Both the position numbers and the translations under genes were made by a program. 64,000 nucleotides of DNA. Origin: Pararhodonellum marinum (GTDB taxonomy: Bacteria > Bacteroidota > Bacteroidia > Cytophagales > Cyclobacteriaceae). Below, one piece after another: positions 25,615 through 34,936 of the stretch. Under the pieces are notes generated by a model. It was not told the origin of the DNA. It saw only the letters and a program-made list of their open reading frames with translations, and searched no databases. Where the stretch lies: the NCBI RefSeq assembly GCF_015354735.1, contig NZ_JACEFJ010000001.1, positions 62,001-126,000 of the forward strand. The letters run 5' to 3'. The stretch's first letter is position 1. Every line of letters starts with the position of its first letter.

Positions 25615-26190
25615 ATGGATTGGAAAAAAGTGATAATCAAGCGGGTATTAAAAGGGATTCTTTTATTCATGGCACCCATCATTCTTTTGATTTTCGTATT
25701 TGAAAAAGCAATCCATATTGTTCAAAAAGCAATTTTGCCAATTAAGGAGAGCTTTCCAGATGAAAGAATAATGGGTATTGGAGTTCTTACTTTGATTAGC
25801 CTGCTTTCTATCCTATTGATTTGTTATTTTTTTGGATATTTGGCCGAAAGAAAAATGGTGAAGCTATTTTTGAATGCCCTTGATGAGGGGTTTTCGTTAA
25901 TCATACCAGGATATACCATGATGAAATCCCGCGCCAATGAAGCTTTTGGAGTAGAAGAAAAACATTGGAATGCAGTTTTGATGGGGGAAGATGGGGATTG
26001 GAAAATTGGAATTGAAATTAAGAAAGGAGCCGATGGATTGAGTATGGTTTTTTTTCCTGAGCCTCCAGATGCTAAGGCAGGTGAGCTTAAATTAATACAT
26101 CAATCCAAGTTAAAGCCATTGGACGTGCCAGTTAGTAAAATCATTAGTGTCATTAGGAAATATGGAAAAGGTATGGATGAATTGGTCTGA
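25615..26190 (+). CDS. DUF502-like membrane protein
   Basis: A 191-residue protein with two membrane helices (about 13-32 and 53-75) followed by a soluble domain of about 110 residues with a beta-rich core (HWNAVLMGEDGDWKIGIEIK, GLSMVFFPEPPDAKAGEL). The order of two helices, an RKMVKLFLNALDEGFSLIIPGY linker in pieces, and the soluble part resembles DUF502 proteins. Function unknown. It stands alone, convergent with aceK. Confidence 0.6.
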   Translation: MDWKKVIIKRVLKGILLFMAPIILLIFVFEKAIHIVQKAILPIKESFPDERIMGIGVLTLISLLSILLICYFFGYLAERKMVKLFLNALDEGFSLIIPGYTMMKSRANEAFGVEEKHWNAVLMGEDGDWKIGIEIKKGADGLSMVFFPEPPDAKAGELKLIHQSKLKPLDVPVSKIISVIRKYGKGMDELV

Positions 26191-26277
26191 TTTGTCTTGC
26201 GCCTTGAAGTCTTTAATTCTTGGATGTAGGGATTAGGAATTAGTAAATCACTTTGAAGTACTATAATTCCACCTTTG

Positions 26278-28005
26278 TCAGGTTGCTTCCCCTTTTCTAA
26301 ACCGCATGTTTTCTGGATATGGAAAAGCGTGGATCAACTCTCCCTTTTTGATTTTATCCTGAATGCTCCGCCAATGTGCGGCATCAAAGAGGTTTTGGTG
26401 CACCTCGAAAAAGTATTCTTTCACATCCTGTCTGCCAATCATAAAGCGTTTGAAGTCCTCCGGAAAAACATCATTTTTGGCAATGTCGTACCAGGGTTCG
26501 GCCGCATAGATTTGTTCATAGGAGCTTGGTTTTGGCTTTTCCCGGAAATTCATGTCGGTAAGAAATTCAATTTCATCATAGTCATAGAAAACCACCCTTT
26601 TCTGTCGGGTGACCCCGAAATTTTTGGTCATCATATCTCCGGGAAAGATATTGGCCTGAGCCAGTTGAAGGATGGCATTACCATATTCCTCTACAGCAAT
26701 CTTGGCATCTTCCAGATTACACATCGAAAGGAAGATATTCAGCGGAATCATCCGGCGCTCGGTGTACAAGTGCTCGATGATCAACATTCCATCCTGGATC
26801 TTCAATAGGGAGTTGGTGGTTCTTCTCAATTCATCCATAAGTTCAGGATGGATGCGATCCAAAGGAAGTTGGAAATTTTCGAACTCATGGGTATCTGCCA
26901 TCCTGCCCACCCGGTCATGCAGGGATACCAACTTGTATTTTTCCCTCACCTCCTGTCGGGTCATGTTTTTGGGCGGATCAAAATGGTCTTTGATCAGTTT
27001 AAAAACGATGTTGTAAGAAGGCAATGTAAAAACCGTCATGACCATCCCCATGATTCCTTCTGCCACTACAAACTGATCCTCACTGCTGTCCAGGTGGTTG
27101 AGAAATTCCCGGTAAAATTCCGTTTTGCCATGTTTGTTGAAACCAATGGCATTGTAGAGTTCGTGGATCTGTTTGTGACGGATCACAGAATTGAGAAAAG
27201 CCACGATCTGAGAAGGTATGGCTGTTTCTACCATAAAGTAGGATCTGGTAAAGCTAAAGATCCCGCTCATGAGGTTAGGGTCAAAAATTAGGGTATCGGC
27301 AAATACGCCCTTTGGACCATTCATAAAGGGAATGATAAAGGGCATCCATTTCCCCCTCAGGTAGGTTCTTCCGATCAGATAAGCGGCTTTGTTCCTGTAA
27401 AAAACATTTTTTAGGACTTGGGTGGTGGTATCTTGGTCTGTTTGATACCTACTCAGGACCACTTCCTGAACTCCCCTGACCAGGTATTCAATGTCTTTTT
27501 CACGGTCCATGTAAGGAACACCGAAGTCAAAATCTGTCAAAATTTGACGCATGATGCGGTGAAGTCCCCAATCCGGGGGATACTCCCGGTAAAGGTCCTT
27601 TTCAGGATAAAGCTCGCAGGCAGTAAACCCTTCATGAATGTACATCTGCGCATCGCTGTATTGTACGTTTGGATTTACTTTCCTGATCACTGAGTTGAAA
27701 AAGGTTTCCGCAAGCTCTTTGTCTTTCCTTTCAGAAATGGTTGCGGTATAAATTTCTTTGATTTCATGCCATAAAATTCCATCCCCGACTTTTTCATCCA
27801 ATAGTTGTTCCACCAGTACTTTGGTTGCTTTTATCTGATCTTTGTAAAGCCTTAATCTTTGCCGGTGATTCATCTGCATTCCCTTCCAATCCCTTTCCCT
27901 AAAAAATTTTGGTGCTAAAAGGGTCAGCATGTTGAAGGAGGACATGTAGGTCTGAAATCCGGAAGCTAGGGTATGGACGGTTTTGGAAATAAGGTCGGGT
28001 TGCAT
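26278..28005 (-). CDS. aceK: Isocitrate dehydrogenase kinase/phosphatase AceK
   Basis: A 575-residue bifunctional enzyme that phosphorylates and dephosphorylates isocitrate dehydrogenase and so steers carbon between the TCA cycle and the glyoxylate shunt. The family-specific segment is clear: GIMGMVMTVFTLPSYNIVFK (about 312-331), DHFDPPKNMTRQEVREKYKL, HDRVGRMADTHEFENFQLP, and NFGVTRQKRVVFYDYDEIEF near the C-terminus. These correspond to the kinase P-loop-like element and catalytic loop of E. coli AceK, and the length is normal. aceA and aceB are not adjacent. AceK is best known from Proteobacteria. Confidence 0.95.
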   Translation of the reverse strand: MQPDLISKTVHTLASGFQTYMSSFNMLTLLAPKFFRERDWKGMQMNHRQRLRLYKDQIKATKVLVEQLLDEKVGDGILWHEIKEIYTATISERKDKELAETFFNSVIRKVNPNVQYSDAQMYIHEGFTACELYPEKDLYREYPPDWGLHRIMRQILTDFDFGVPYMDREKDIEYLVRGVQEVVLSRYQTDQDTTTQVLKNVFYRNKAAYLIGRTYLRGKWMPFIIPFMNGPKGVFADTLIFDPNLMSGIFSFTRSYFMVETAIPSQIVAFLNSVIRHKQIHELYNAIGFNKHGKTEFYREFLNHLDSSEDQFVVAEGIMGMVMTVFTLPSYNIVFKLIKDHFDPPKNMTRQEVREKYKLVSLHDRVGRMADTHEFENFQLPLDRIHPELMDELRRTTNSLLKIQDGMLIIEHLYTERRMIPLNIFLSMCNLEDAKIAVEEYGNAILQLAQANIFPGDMMTKNFGVTRQKRVVFYDYDEIEFLTDMNFREKPKPSSYEQIYAAEPWYDIAKNDVFPEDFKRFMIGRQDVKEYFFEVHQNLFDAAHWRSIQDKIKKGELIHAFPYPENMRFRKGEAT

Positions 28006-28184
28006 AGGAGGAATTTGTCGAAGGTAAAAAAAAGGATCATGGACAACAAAAAGCTGGCATCAAAAGGAAAAGTTTTCAAAAAAAATCAGCTGTTAAAAAC
28101 ACCAAAAACTAAGGTTTGATTAGCTTAAACCAAAGTTTTAAAAGTAGATAAGATTTGGAAACCGAAATTTCATATTTATTTTCC

Positions 28185-28226
28185 GCAAACGTTTGTTTGC
28201 AGTTTAGAAAATATTTTTTACCTTTC
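28185..28226 (+). promoter_or_regulatory. Promoter-like pair with overlapping LacI-type palindrome
   Basis: TTTG (28196-28199) and TACCTTTC (28219-28226, seven... six of TAnnTTTG fixed positions minus the last) are 19 nt apart, within the Bacteroidota range. GCAAACGTTTGTTTGC (28185-28200) has matching GCAAAC/GTTTGC arms and a central ACGT, like operators of LacI-type repressors, and covers the -33 element. Confidence 0.3.
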
Positions 28227-28232
28227 CGACGT

Positions 28233-28325
28233 GGATTTCGATTCAAAGAAATTTGCATCAATAGGTTTAATAGGTTTGATAAATAGAGCAGAAAAGGTTC
28301 GCACATTGTGCGAACCTTTTCTCTT
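28233..28325 (+). ncRNA. Candidate small RNA or terminated leader
   Basis: Between the promoter-like pair and the terminator at 28292-28320 lie about 60 nt without a reading frame, which would give a transcript of about 90 nt. It may be a free small RNA or an attenuated leader of the Nudix gene 38 nt downstream. Ends are estimated. There is no similarity to a known RNA family that I recognise. Confidence 0.3.
28290..28325 (+). terminator. Strong hairpin terminator between divergent genes
   Basis: AAAAGGTTCGCACA (28292-28305) and TGTGCGAACCTTTT (28307-28320) are exact complements. The stem realistically closes a 5-7 nt loop, with A-run before and T-rich sequence after. Both flanking genes point away from it, so it must stop a transcript that begins inside this gap or arrives from elsewhere. 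Confidence 0.7.
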
Positions 28326-28362
28326 ATATATGCATTGATTTCATTAACATTATTTTGGTTCT

Positions 28363-28995
28363 ATGCACCTTGACGAAATCATTGCAAAGCTTCGCATAAA
28401 ACTCTCCCAGCCGCTACCGGGTAGGGAGGGTCAGATCCTGATGGCACCAAGGCCTGTTGATGAATCCAGGTTTTCTTTTCAGGAGGGAGGGTTGGCGCGC
28501 AAGGGAGCTGTATTGCTTTTGCTTTATCCCTACGAGCATGGGGTGGCAGTACCTTTTATCAAAAGGCCCGCCTATGATGGGGTTCATGGAGGTCAGATTT
28601 CCCTTCCAGGTGGAAAATGGGAGAAAACCGACGAATCACTTTCCCACACTGCCCTCCGTGAGGCAGAGGAAGAAATAGGCATAGATGCCAGAAAAGTGGA
28701 AATCATCGGTACACTTTCCAATTTATTCATTCCACCCAGCAATTTCTCGGTTTTTCCTTACATCGGGATCATGAGAGAAACTCCGGTTTTCCGACCGGAT
28801 CCCTTGGAGGTAGACCGGATCATCCATTGTGATTTTAATGATTTGATGAATCCAGGAATCCGAAAATCCACCAAACTTAAAGTAAGAGGTAAGTACGAAC
28901 TGCAAGCGCCATATTTTGACATTGAGCAAGAAGTGGTATGGGGGGCCACAGCCATGATCCTGAGCGAATTGATGGTCTTATGGGACAAAAGCTGA
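28363..28995 (+). CDS. Nudix hydrolase, CoA pyrophosphatase type
   Basis: A 210-residue protein predicted to split coenzyme A or its derivatives into 3',5'-ADP and phosphopantetheine. The Nudix box reads GGKWEKTDESLSHTALREAEEEIG (in pieces, about 84-107). It is preceded by the HGGQISLPGG motif typical of the UPF0035/CoA-pyrophosphatase branch. The length fits that branch. The gene follows the strong hairpin at 28290-28325 and precedes the DUF819 gene by 84 nt. Confidence 0.88.
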   Translation: MHLDEIIAKLRIKLSQPLPGREGQILMAPRPVDESRFSFQEGGLARKGAVLLLLYPYEHGVAVPFIKRPAYDGVHGGQISLPGGKWEKTDESLSHTALREAEEEIGIDARKVEIIGTLSNLFIPPSNFSVFPYIGIMRETPVFRPDPLEVDRIIHCDFNDLMNPGIRKSTKLKVRGKYELQAPYFDIEQEVVWGATAMILSELMVLWDKS

Positions 28996-29079
28996 GTGCA
29001 AAGGCCTTTTCCGGACAGCATAGGATTTGTGGATTTGTCGCTTTTGTGGTATTTATGCAATTCATAAACCCAACTGTTC

Positions 29080-30333
29080 ATGGAAGAAAACATTCCCCTG
29101 ATCACCAATGATGCGGTAGTTTTTGGTATTCTGATGGCCATTTTGGCCCTTGTTTTCGGTACTGCTGCCAGTCAAAATCCCTACTTCAAAAAATTTTACA
29201 GGGTCATTCCTTCCATTTTGCTTTGTTATTTTATTCCAGCACTGCTGAATTCCTTCGGCTTGATTTCCGGAGAATATTCCGGTCTGTACTTTATGGCCTC
29301 CCGGTACCTTTTGCCTACCTCTCTGGTATTGCTGACCTTGGGCATTGATTTCAAAGGAATCCTTAAACTCGGTCCCAAAGCCCTGATCATGTTTTTAGCA
29401 GGGACTGTCGGCATTGTTTTGGGAGGGCCTTTGGCTTTGTTGATTGTTTCGTTTTTCTTTCCGGATCTTTTGTCCGGGACAGGTCCGGACGAAGTGTGGA
29501 GGGGCCTGTCGACCATTGCGGGTAGTTGGATAGGAGGGGGTGCCAACCAAACCGCCATGTTTGAGCTGTTCAATCCCAGTGGGGGGCTCTTCAGTCAGAT
29601 GATCGCCGTGGATGTGATTGTCGCCAATGTGTGGATGGCGGTCCTGCTTTATTGGGCGGTCAATCCGGATAGAATTGATAAAATCTTCAAGGCAGATAGT
29701 TCGGCCATCCTTGAATTGCAGGAAAAGGTAGAAAAATACAGGGCAGGGATCATGAAGATTCCAAGTACAGCGGACACCTTCAAAATTCTTGGAATTGGAT
29801 TTGCAGTGACAGGCTTTTCCCATTTGGTGGCTGACACGGTGGCTCCCTATGTGGCGGAGAATTTTCCTGGTTTGAAACAATATTCTCTGGACAATGCGTT
29901 CTTTTGGATTGTGGTAGTGGCCACCACTGTTGGCCTGTTTTTGTCCTTTACCCGGGCAAGAAAGCTGGAAGGGGTAGGGGCTTCCCGGCTGGGCAGTGTT
30001 TTCCTGTATGTTCTGGTAGCCACCATCGGGATGCAGATGGACCTGATGGCGATTTTTGACAATCCCGTCTTATTCTTGGTCGGGATCGTCTGGATGATCA
30101 TGCACATCGGCATCATGCTGGTGGTCGCCTTCCTGATCAAAGCCCCATTCTTCTATGTGGCGGTGGGCTCGCAGGCCAATGTGGGCGGGGCGGCTTCAGC
30201 TCCTATCGTAGCAGCGGCATTCAATCCCTCACTCGCTCCTGTAGGTGTATTGTTGGCCGTGCTCGGGTATGCGGTAGGTACCTATGGTGCTTACCTTTGT
30301 GGGTTGCTTTTACAGTTTGTGTTTCACTTATAA
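29080..30333 (+). CDS. DUF819 family membrane protein
   Basis: A 417-residue integral membrane protein with ten or more hydrophobic segments. Family marks are GSWIGGGANQTAMFE in the middle (about 149-163) and GSQANVGGAASAPIVAAAF near the C-terminus (about 366-384), both re-entrant-looking glycine/alanine loops. DUF819 proteins are thought to be transporters; the substrate is unknown. The small 2Fe-2S gene starts 5 nt after its stop, which suggests an operon. Confidence 0.88.
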   Translation: MEENIPLITNDAVVFGILMAILALVFGTAASQNPYFKKFYRVIPSILLCYFIPALLNSFGLISGEYSGLYFMASRYLLPTSLVLLTLGIDFKGILKLGPKALIMFLAGTVGIVLGGPLALLIVSFFFPDLLSGTGPDEVWRGLSTIAGSWIGGGANQTAMFELFNPSGGLFSQMIAVDVIVANVWMAVLLYWAVNPDRIDKIFKADSSAILELQEKVEKYRAGIMKIPSTADTFKILGIGFAVTGFSHLVADTVAPYVAENFPGLKQYSLDNAFFWIVVVATTVGLFLSFTRARKLEGVGASRLGSVFLYVLVATIGMQMDLMAIFDNPVLFLVGIVWMIMHIGIMLVVAFLIKAPFFYVAVGSQANVGGAASAPIVAAAFNPSLAPVGVLLAVLGYAVGTYGAYLCGLLLQFVFHL

Positions 30334-30338
30334 TTCCC

Positions 30339-30575
30339 ATGGCTGACCATAGAAAATTCATCTTTGTCTGCACAGGTTCGGATTGTAAAAAATCCGGCTG
30401 TAAAGAGTTGACCAAAGAGCTGAAGCGCTTGATCAACAATGAAGAAAACAAGGGGCAATACAAAATAGTAAAAACCAAGTGCATGGATTTTTGCAAAACC
30501 GGTCCAGTAGTCGTCATGGACCAAAAAATCCTTAAAAAAGCCAAGAAGGAACAGCTGCCCAGGTTTCTTAAATGA
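30339..30575 (+). CDS. Small thioredoxin-like 2Fe-2S ferredoxin
   Basis: A 78-residue protein from ATG 30339; the longer frame would overlap the DUF819 gene. Four cysteines in the pattern C-x5-C ... C-x3-C (FVCTGSDCKKSGC, then KCMDFCKTGPVVV) match thioredoxin-fold 2Fe-2S ferredoxins such as those fused to NuoE or found as CobW-linked ferredoxins. It is an electron carrier of unknown partner. It is close behind the DUF819 gene and convergent with the YbjQ-like gene, whose stop is 2 nt away. Confidence 0.8.
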   Translation: MADHRKFIFVCTGSDCKKSGCKELTKELKRLINNEENKGQYKIVKTKCMDFCKTGPVVVMDQKILKKAKKEQLPRFLK

Positions 30576-30576
30576 C

Positions 30577-30906
30577 CTAAGCTAGACTTGATTTTGCGAT
30601 CATAACTGCCGTGCCACTGGCTGTGACCATTAGCATGCCATCCCGAATGGTTTCATAATCCAAATCAATCCCGACTACTGCATTACCGCCAAAAGCCCTG
30701 GCCTGATGTTCCATTTCGGCCAAGGCAGTCGCTTTGGCTTCTTTGAGTACTTTTTCATAGGCAGATGACCTACCTCCTACGATATCCGTGATGCTGGCAA
30801 AAAAATCCTTAAAAATATTGGCACCAATGATGGTTTCGCCAGTAACGATGCCATAATATCCGGTGATGGTATAACCCTCGATGGAAGGTGTAGTAGTCAG
30901 AATCAT
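30577..30906 (-). CDS. YbjQ-like (DUF74) protein
   Basis: A 109-residue protein of the YbjQ/UPF0145 family. The sequence has [37 protein letters not shown] in pieces, then AREKA-like [37 protein letters not shown] in pieces, and an [11 protein letters not shown] end. These match the family throughout. The fold forms pentamers; metal binding has been suggested but the role is unknown. It is divergent from rfbA. A TAAGCGCTTA palindrome lies about 50 nt upstream. Confidence 0.9.
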   Translation of the reverse strand: MILTTTPSIEGYTITGYYGIVTGETIIGANIFKDFFASITDIVGGRSSAYEKVLKEAKATALAEMEHQARAFGGNAVVGIDLDYETIRDGMLMVTASGTAVMIAKSSLA

Positions 30907-30957
30907 ATTATTTAATTTAGGATTAAATTTAAATCAAGAGGGTGGATTAGTCAACGC

Positions 30958-30967
30958 TAAGCGCTTA
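30958..30967. repeat. 10-bp palindrome in the ybjQ-like/rfbA divergent region
   Basis: TAAGCGCTTA is a perfect palindrome followed on the plus strand by a long T-run at 30971-30979. It could be an operator or a small terminator; nothing decides between them. Confidence 0.3.
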
Positions 30968-31050
30968 ATTCTTTTTTTTAACCCATCTAAAGCCTTCATT
31001 CTTGGGTATTTATTTTTAAATTCGCCTTTTCAATCAGTTTTTAAATATCT

Positions 31051-31911
31051 ATGAAAGGAATCATATTGGCCGGGGGTTCCGGCACGCGTCTTTATCCTTT
31101 GACCATTGCGGTAAGCAAGCAGCTCATGCCGGTCTATGACAAGCCCATGATCTATTATCCCTTGTCGGTCCTGATGATGGCCGGTATCCGCGAAATTTTG
31201 ATCATTACCACGCCGGAGGACCAATCTGCTTTCCAGAAATTGCTGGGAGACGGATCTCAGGTGGGCTGTACTTTTTCCTACGAAGTCCAAGAAAGGCCGG
31301 AGGGTTTGGCCCAGGCATTTATCATCGGGGAGCAATTTATCGGTTCGGACAAAGTGGCCCTGATCCTTGGAGACAACATTTTCTATGGAAGTGGCCTCAG
31401 TGACACCCTCAAGCAGCATATCAATCCGGAAGGCGGGGTGGTGTTTGCCTACCATGTCAATGACCCCCAACGGTATGGGGTGGTGGAATTTGATCAAAAC
31501 ATGCAGGTCCTCAGCATTGAAGAAAAACCCGAATCGCCCAAGTCAAACTTTGCGGTACCGGGACTTTATTTTTATGACAATCAGGTGGTAGAGATTGCCA
31601 AAAATATCAAGCCCAGCCCAAGAGGTGAACTGGAAATTACCGACATCAATAATGAATACCTCAAGCAAAAGGCCCTTCAGGTAGCCATTCTGAACAGAGG
31701 TACGGCCTGGCTAGACACGGGTACCCACAAGTCGCTCAATCAGGCAGCGGTGTTTGTAGAAGTCATTGAAGAAAGACAGGGTCTGAAAATCGGCTGTATT
31801 GAAGAAATTGCCTTTAGGAGTGGCTTCATTGACAAAACACAATTGTTGGATCAGGCCCAAAAACTCGGGAAGAGTGGATATGGGGAATATCTGAAAAATC
31901 TTGTGCACTGA
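31051..31911 (+). CDS. rfbA: Glucose-1-phosphate thymidylyltransferase
   Basis: A 286-residue enzyme that makes dTDP-glucose from glucose-1-phosphate and dTTP, the first step toward dTDP-rhamnose and related sugars for surface polysaccharides. It opens with [18 protein letters not shown], the nucleotidyltransferase motif. Then come [20 protein letters not shown] (lysine for sugar phosphate), LGDNIFYG and [11 protein letters not shown]. Length and motifs match RmlA. The other rml genes (rfbB, C, D) are not in the window, so it stands alone here. Confidence 0.96.
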   Translation: MKGIILAGGSGTRLYPLTIAVSKQLMPVYDKPMIYYPLSVLMMAGIREILIITTPEDQSAFQKLLGDGSQVGCTFSYEVQERPEGLAQAFIIGEQFIGSDKVALILGDNIFYGSGLSDTLKQHINPEGGVVFAYHVNDPQRYGVVEFDQNMQVLSIEEKPESPKSNFAVPGLYFYDNQVVEIAKNIKPSPRGELEITDINNEYLKQKALQVAILNRGTAWLDTGTHKSLNQAAVFVEVIEERQGLKIGCIEEIAFRSGFIDKTQLLDQAQKLGKSGYGEYLKNLVH

Positions 31912-32046
31912 GTCTTTTGGAGAGGATTTTACGGATAATCCAACGTATCAGGAAATTATACCAAAGATTTCCTTGAATATTTAAGTAATTGCCTTAAATT
32001 ATCACCAAAATCATCCAAACCATCATTTTCGATTCAACCTCCCTTA

Positions 32047-34476
32047 ATGCGTTACTTAGGTTTTCTATTTGCTTTAATTTTTACCCTGGGCTTGGCCATC
32101 GCCCTTTCTATTAATCTGGGGCAAGCTCCTCCTTTGGGAAAGCTTTTTGATCCATTCCATGGTTTTTGGCAGAATGCCTACAGTGAGGATGCGCTGGCCA
32201 AAGAGGAAATCCATCTGGAAAACCTGTTACAGCCTGTTGAGGTGGTCTATGACGAAAATCTGATTCCCCACATTTATGCACAGAATGAATTGGACCTGTT
32301 CAGGGCCCAGGGGTATGTGGTTGCCCAGCACCGGTTGTGGCAGATGGAGTTCCAAACCCTCGCTGCGGCAGGCAGGGTATCTGAAATTGTAGGCAGCCAG
32401 GCCATTGAGTATGACCGCATGCAGCGCAGAAAGGGGTTGGGATATGGGGCAGAAATGGGTGAGCAGTTTATCCGGATCAATGATCCAGAAACCTATGCGC
32501 TTGTTGAGGCATTTGCTGACGGGATCAACCAGTATATTGATCAACTGAACCTAGCCAGACTTCCCGTAGAGTACAAGATATTAAATTACCGTCCAGAATA
32601 CTGGAATCCTTACAAGACCTCCCTGCTGCTGATGTACATGGCTGATATGTTGGTGGACAACAAAGACCTGGAATACACCAACCTGGTTCAGATGCTGGGA
32701 CCTGAGCTGATGAACAAGCTCTTCCCCGATTTTCCCCTAGATAATGACCCTGTCATAGAGCCAACCAAAAAATGGGACTTTAAACCCATCAAGACCAATA
32801 AACCGGCTAATTTGGTCTACCCTGATTCCAGCATTCTGTTTGATCCGCTTCCTGCCAAAGAACCCGGGATCGGATCCAATAACTGGGCTGTGGCCGGAAA
32901 GAAAACCAGAAGGGGCTACCCCATATTGGCCAACGACCCGCACCTGGGTTTGAACATGCCTTCCCTATGGTATGCCATGCAGCTGAGTACCCCGGAGTTT
33001 CATGTCAAGGGGGTTTGTCTACCCGGTGCCTTGGGTATCATCAGTGGTTTCAATGAAGACATTGCCTGGGGGGTGACCAATGCCACCCGGGATGTACAAG
33101 ACTGGTACGCCATCACTTTCAGAGACTTTCAAAGGACTGAGTACCTGTACAATGACCAATGGATCCAGAGTACCATCCGCATAGAGGAGATCAAAGTAAA
33201 AAATGAGGCTTCTTTTATTGACAGCGTCATTTATACCCATCACGGACCTGTAGTCTTCGATAAAAACTTCAGGAGCAACAACCAGAAACTGAATTTTGCC
33301 CTGAAATGGACCGGGCACTTGGGCTCCAATGAACAGGCTACTTTTTTGGGTTTGAATAAGGCGAAAAACCACGATGATTATTTGGAAGCCATCCATCATT
33401 TCACTGCTCCGGCACAGAATTTCGTATTTGCCAGCAAGTCGGGAGACATCGCCATCAAAGTACAGGGGATGTTTCCGCTGAAATGGAAGGAGCAGGGGAA
33501 GTACCTGATGGACGGAAATAATCCCATTTTCGAATGGGCTGGTTTTATTCCCAATGAACAAAACCCGGCAACCCTCAATCCTGCCAGGGGCTTTGTGAGT
33601 TCGGCCAACCAGCATTCCGTTGATCCATCCTACCCCTATTATGTTTTTGACAACAGTTTCGAGCATTTCAGAAACCGCAGACTCAACAATCGCCTGAAGG
33701 AAATGAATGACATTACGGTAGATGACATGAAAGCCCTGCAGTTTGACAATTATTACCTGCTGGCATCTGAGGCCTTAAATCCCATGATGGAATTGTTGCT
33801 GTTGGATTCAGCGCTTTTAACTTCACCGGAGCATAAAAATTTAATCGAGAAGCTCCAAAAATGGAATTTCCATACCCACCCCAATCAGGAAGCGCCTACC
33901 TTGTTCTATGTGTGGTGGAACAATTTCAAAAAGGCGGCGTGGGGCAAGTGGGAATCAGAAGGTAAACCGGTGGTATTTCCAAATGACTACCAAATCATTC
34001 AGTTGTTGAAAAATGAACCGGAACATCCGGTTTGGAATGACCCGTCTACAGCTGAATTGGAAACTGCAGGTGATTTGTTGAGAAATTCTTTTCTTGAAAT
34101 GGTGACATTTATCCGGGATTGGGAGGGCAAAGAAGAAAACTATCAATGGGCCAATTACAAAAAGACCAGCATCCAGCATTTGGTCCCCAATTTTGAATCT
34201 TTCAGTTACAAAAACATTTCCACAGGAGGAGGCAGGGGCATTCTCAATGCCACGAGTGAGCGAAATGGAGCAAGTTGGAGGATGGTCGTGGAATTGGGCA
34301 ATAAGGTTACTGCCTTTGGGATTTACCCAGGTGGACAATCCGGGAATCCCGGCAGCAGATTTTATGGCAATATGATACGTAAATGGGCCAACGGGGAGTA
34401 CCTGAATTTCAACTTGAGAAAGCCAGGTGAGGAAGAGGGTATGCTATTTAAAACTACTTTAATTCCAGAACTATGA
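32047..34476 (+). CDS. Penicillin acylase-family Ntn hydrolase
   Basis: An 809-residue precursor with an N-terminal membrane/signal segment (residues 1-25). The autocatalytic cleavage site is PGIGSNNWAVAG, where the serine becomes the N-terminal nucleophile of the beta chain (about residue 278). Alpha-chain features are YDENLIPHIYAQNELDLFRAQGY and QHRLWQMEFQ; the beta chain has ANDPHLGLNMPSLWY and the C-terminal GGQSGNPGSRFY. The family includes penicillin, cephalosporin and N-acyl-homoserine lactone acylases, so the natural substrate is uncertain. It overlaps the next gene by 4 nt (ATGA). Confidence 0.92.
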   Translation: MRYLGFLFALIFTLGLAIALSINLGQAPPLGKLFDPFHGFWQNAYSEDALAKEEIHLENLLQPVEVVYDENLIPHIYAQNELDLFRAQGYVVAQHRLWQMEFQTLAAAGRVSEIVGSQAIEYDRMQRRKGLGYGAEMGEQFIRINDPETYALVEAFADGINQYIDQLNLARLPVEYKILNYRPEYWNPYKTSLLLMYMADMLVDNKDLEYTNLVQMLGPELMNKLFPDFPLDNDPVIEPTKKWDFKPIKTNKPANLVYPDSSILFDPLPAKEPGIGSNNWAVAGKKTRRGYPILANDPHLGLNMPSLWYAMQLSTPEFHVKGVCLPGALGIISGFNEDIAWGVTNATRDVQDWYAITFRDFQRTEYLYNDQWIQSTIRIEEIKVKNEASFIDSVIYTHHGPVVFDKNFRSNNQKLNFALKWTGHLGSNEQATFLGLNKAKNHDDYLEAIHHFTAPAQNFVFASKSGDIAIKVQGMFPLKWKEQGKYLMDGNNPIFEWAGFIPNEQNPATLNPARGFVSSANQHSVDPSYPYYVFDNSFEHFRNRRLNNRLKEMNDITVDDMKALQFDNYYLLASEALNPMMELLLLDSALLTSPEHKNLIEKLQKWNFHTHPNQEAPTLFYVWWNNFKKAAWGKWESEGKPVVFPNDYQIIQLLKNEPEHPVWNDPSTAELETAGDLLRNSFLEMVTFIRDWEGKEENYQWANYKKTSIQHLVPNFESFSYKNISTGGGRGILNATSERNGASWRMVVELGNKVTAFGIYPGGQSGNPGSRFYGNMIRKWANGEYLNFNLRKPGEEEGMLFKTTLIPEL

Positions 34477-34844
34477 AATCTACTTCATTATTTATATTTA
34501 GTTTGGTAGCAGCGCTCTTTTTGGGACCAATTTTCCCTTTCTGGGGCTTGATGTTGGTTTTGACCGTATTGGCAGCTATCATTGGGGGACGGGCTTGGCT
34601 TGCTTTTTTTGCAGCCGGGAGTGCGGTAGGTTTGGTTTGGTTATTGGTTCCGTTGTGGATTTCTGTCCGTTCAGGATCTGATCTTCCAGAAAAAATGGGC
34701 AGCATTATAGGAATAGAAAACAGCATTTATCTCATGTTGTTGACAGCCCTGATCGGGGTTTTAATCGGAGGTTTCAGTGCTTTAACTGGCAATCTGTTCC
34801 GCAAATTGTTCCAAACCAAACCAGTTGGTTATTATAAGGTTTGA
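34473..34844 (+). CDS. Small membrane protein of unknown family
   Basis: A 123-residue hydrophobic protein with about four membrane helices (7-25, 28-48, 48-68 and 84-106). No motif was recognised. The start ATG overlaps the penicillin-acylase stop in an ATGA, so the two are translationally coupled and may act together at the membrane. Confidence 0.7.
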   Translation: MKSTSLFIFSLVAALFLGPIFPFWGLMLVLTVLAAIIGGRAWLAFFAAGSAVGLVWLLVPLWISVRSGSDLPEKMGSIIGIENSIYLMLLTALIGVLIGGFSALTGNLFRKLFQTKPVGYYKV

Positions 34845-34936
34845 TTTTTACCTAAGCAAGAAAACCATGGATTTATTTTCAGGCCATCAGGATCTTTGAA
34901 GAAAACTTCCCCTTCCCGGTTTCTTTAATGCCCATA

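Larger units (their letters stand above)
28006..28362. other. Divergent gap with candidate small RNA
   Basis: A 357-bp region between divergent aceK and the Nudix gene. Besides unassigned AT-rich DNA it carries a palindrome, a promoter-like pair and a strong terminator on the plus strand, described separately. Confidence 0.6.

Noticed and set aside
28109-28306. 65-codon minus-strand frame in the aceK/Nudix gap
   Set aside because: It runs through the terminator hairpin and has no recognisable features.
30221-30544. Minus-strand frame across the DUF819 end and the 2Fe-2S gene
   Set aside because: Antisense to two supported genes and without motif.
33019-33666. 215-codon frame antisense to the penicillin acylase gene
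   Set aside because: Shadow of a gene with clear catalytic motifs on the other strand.
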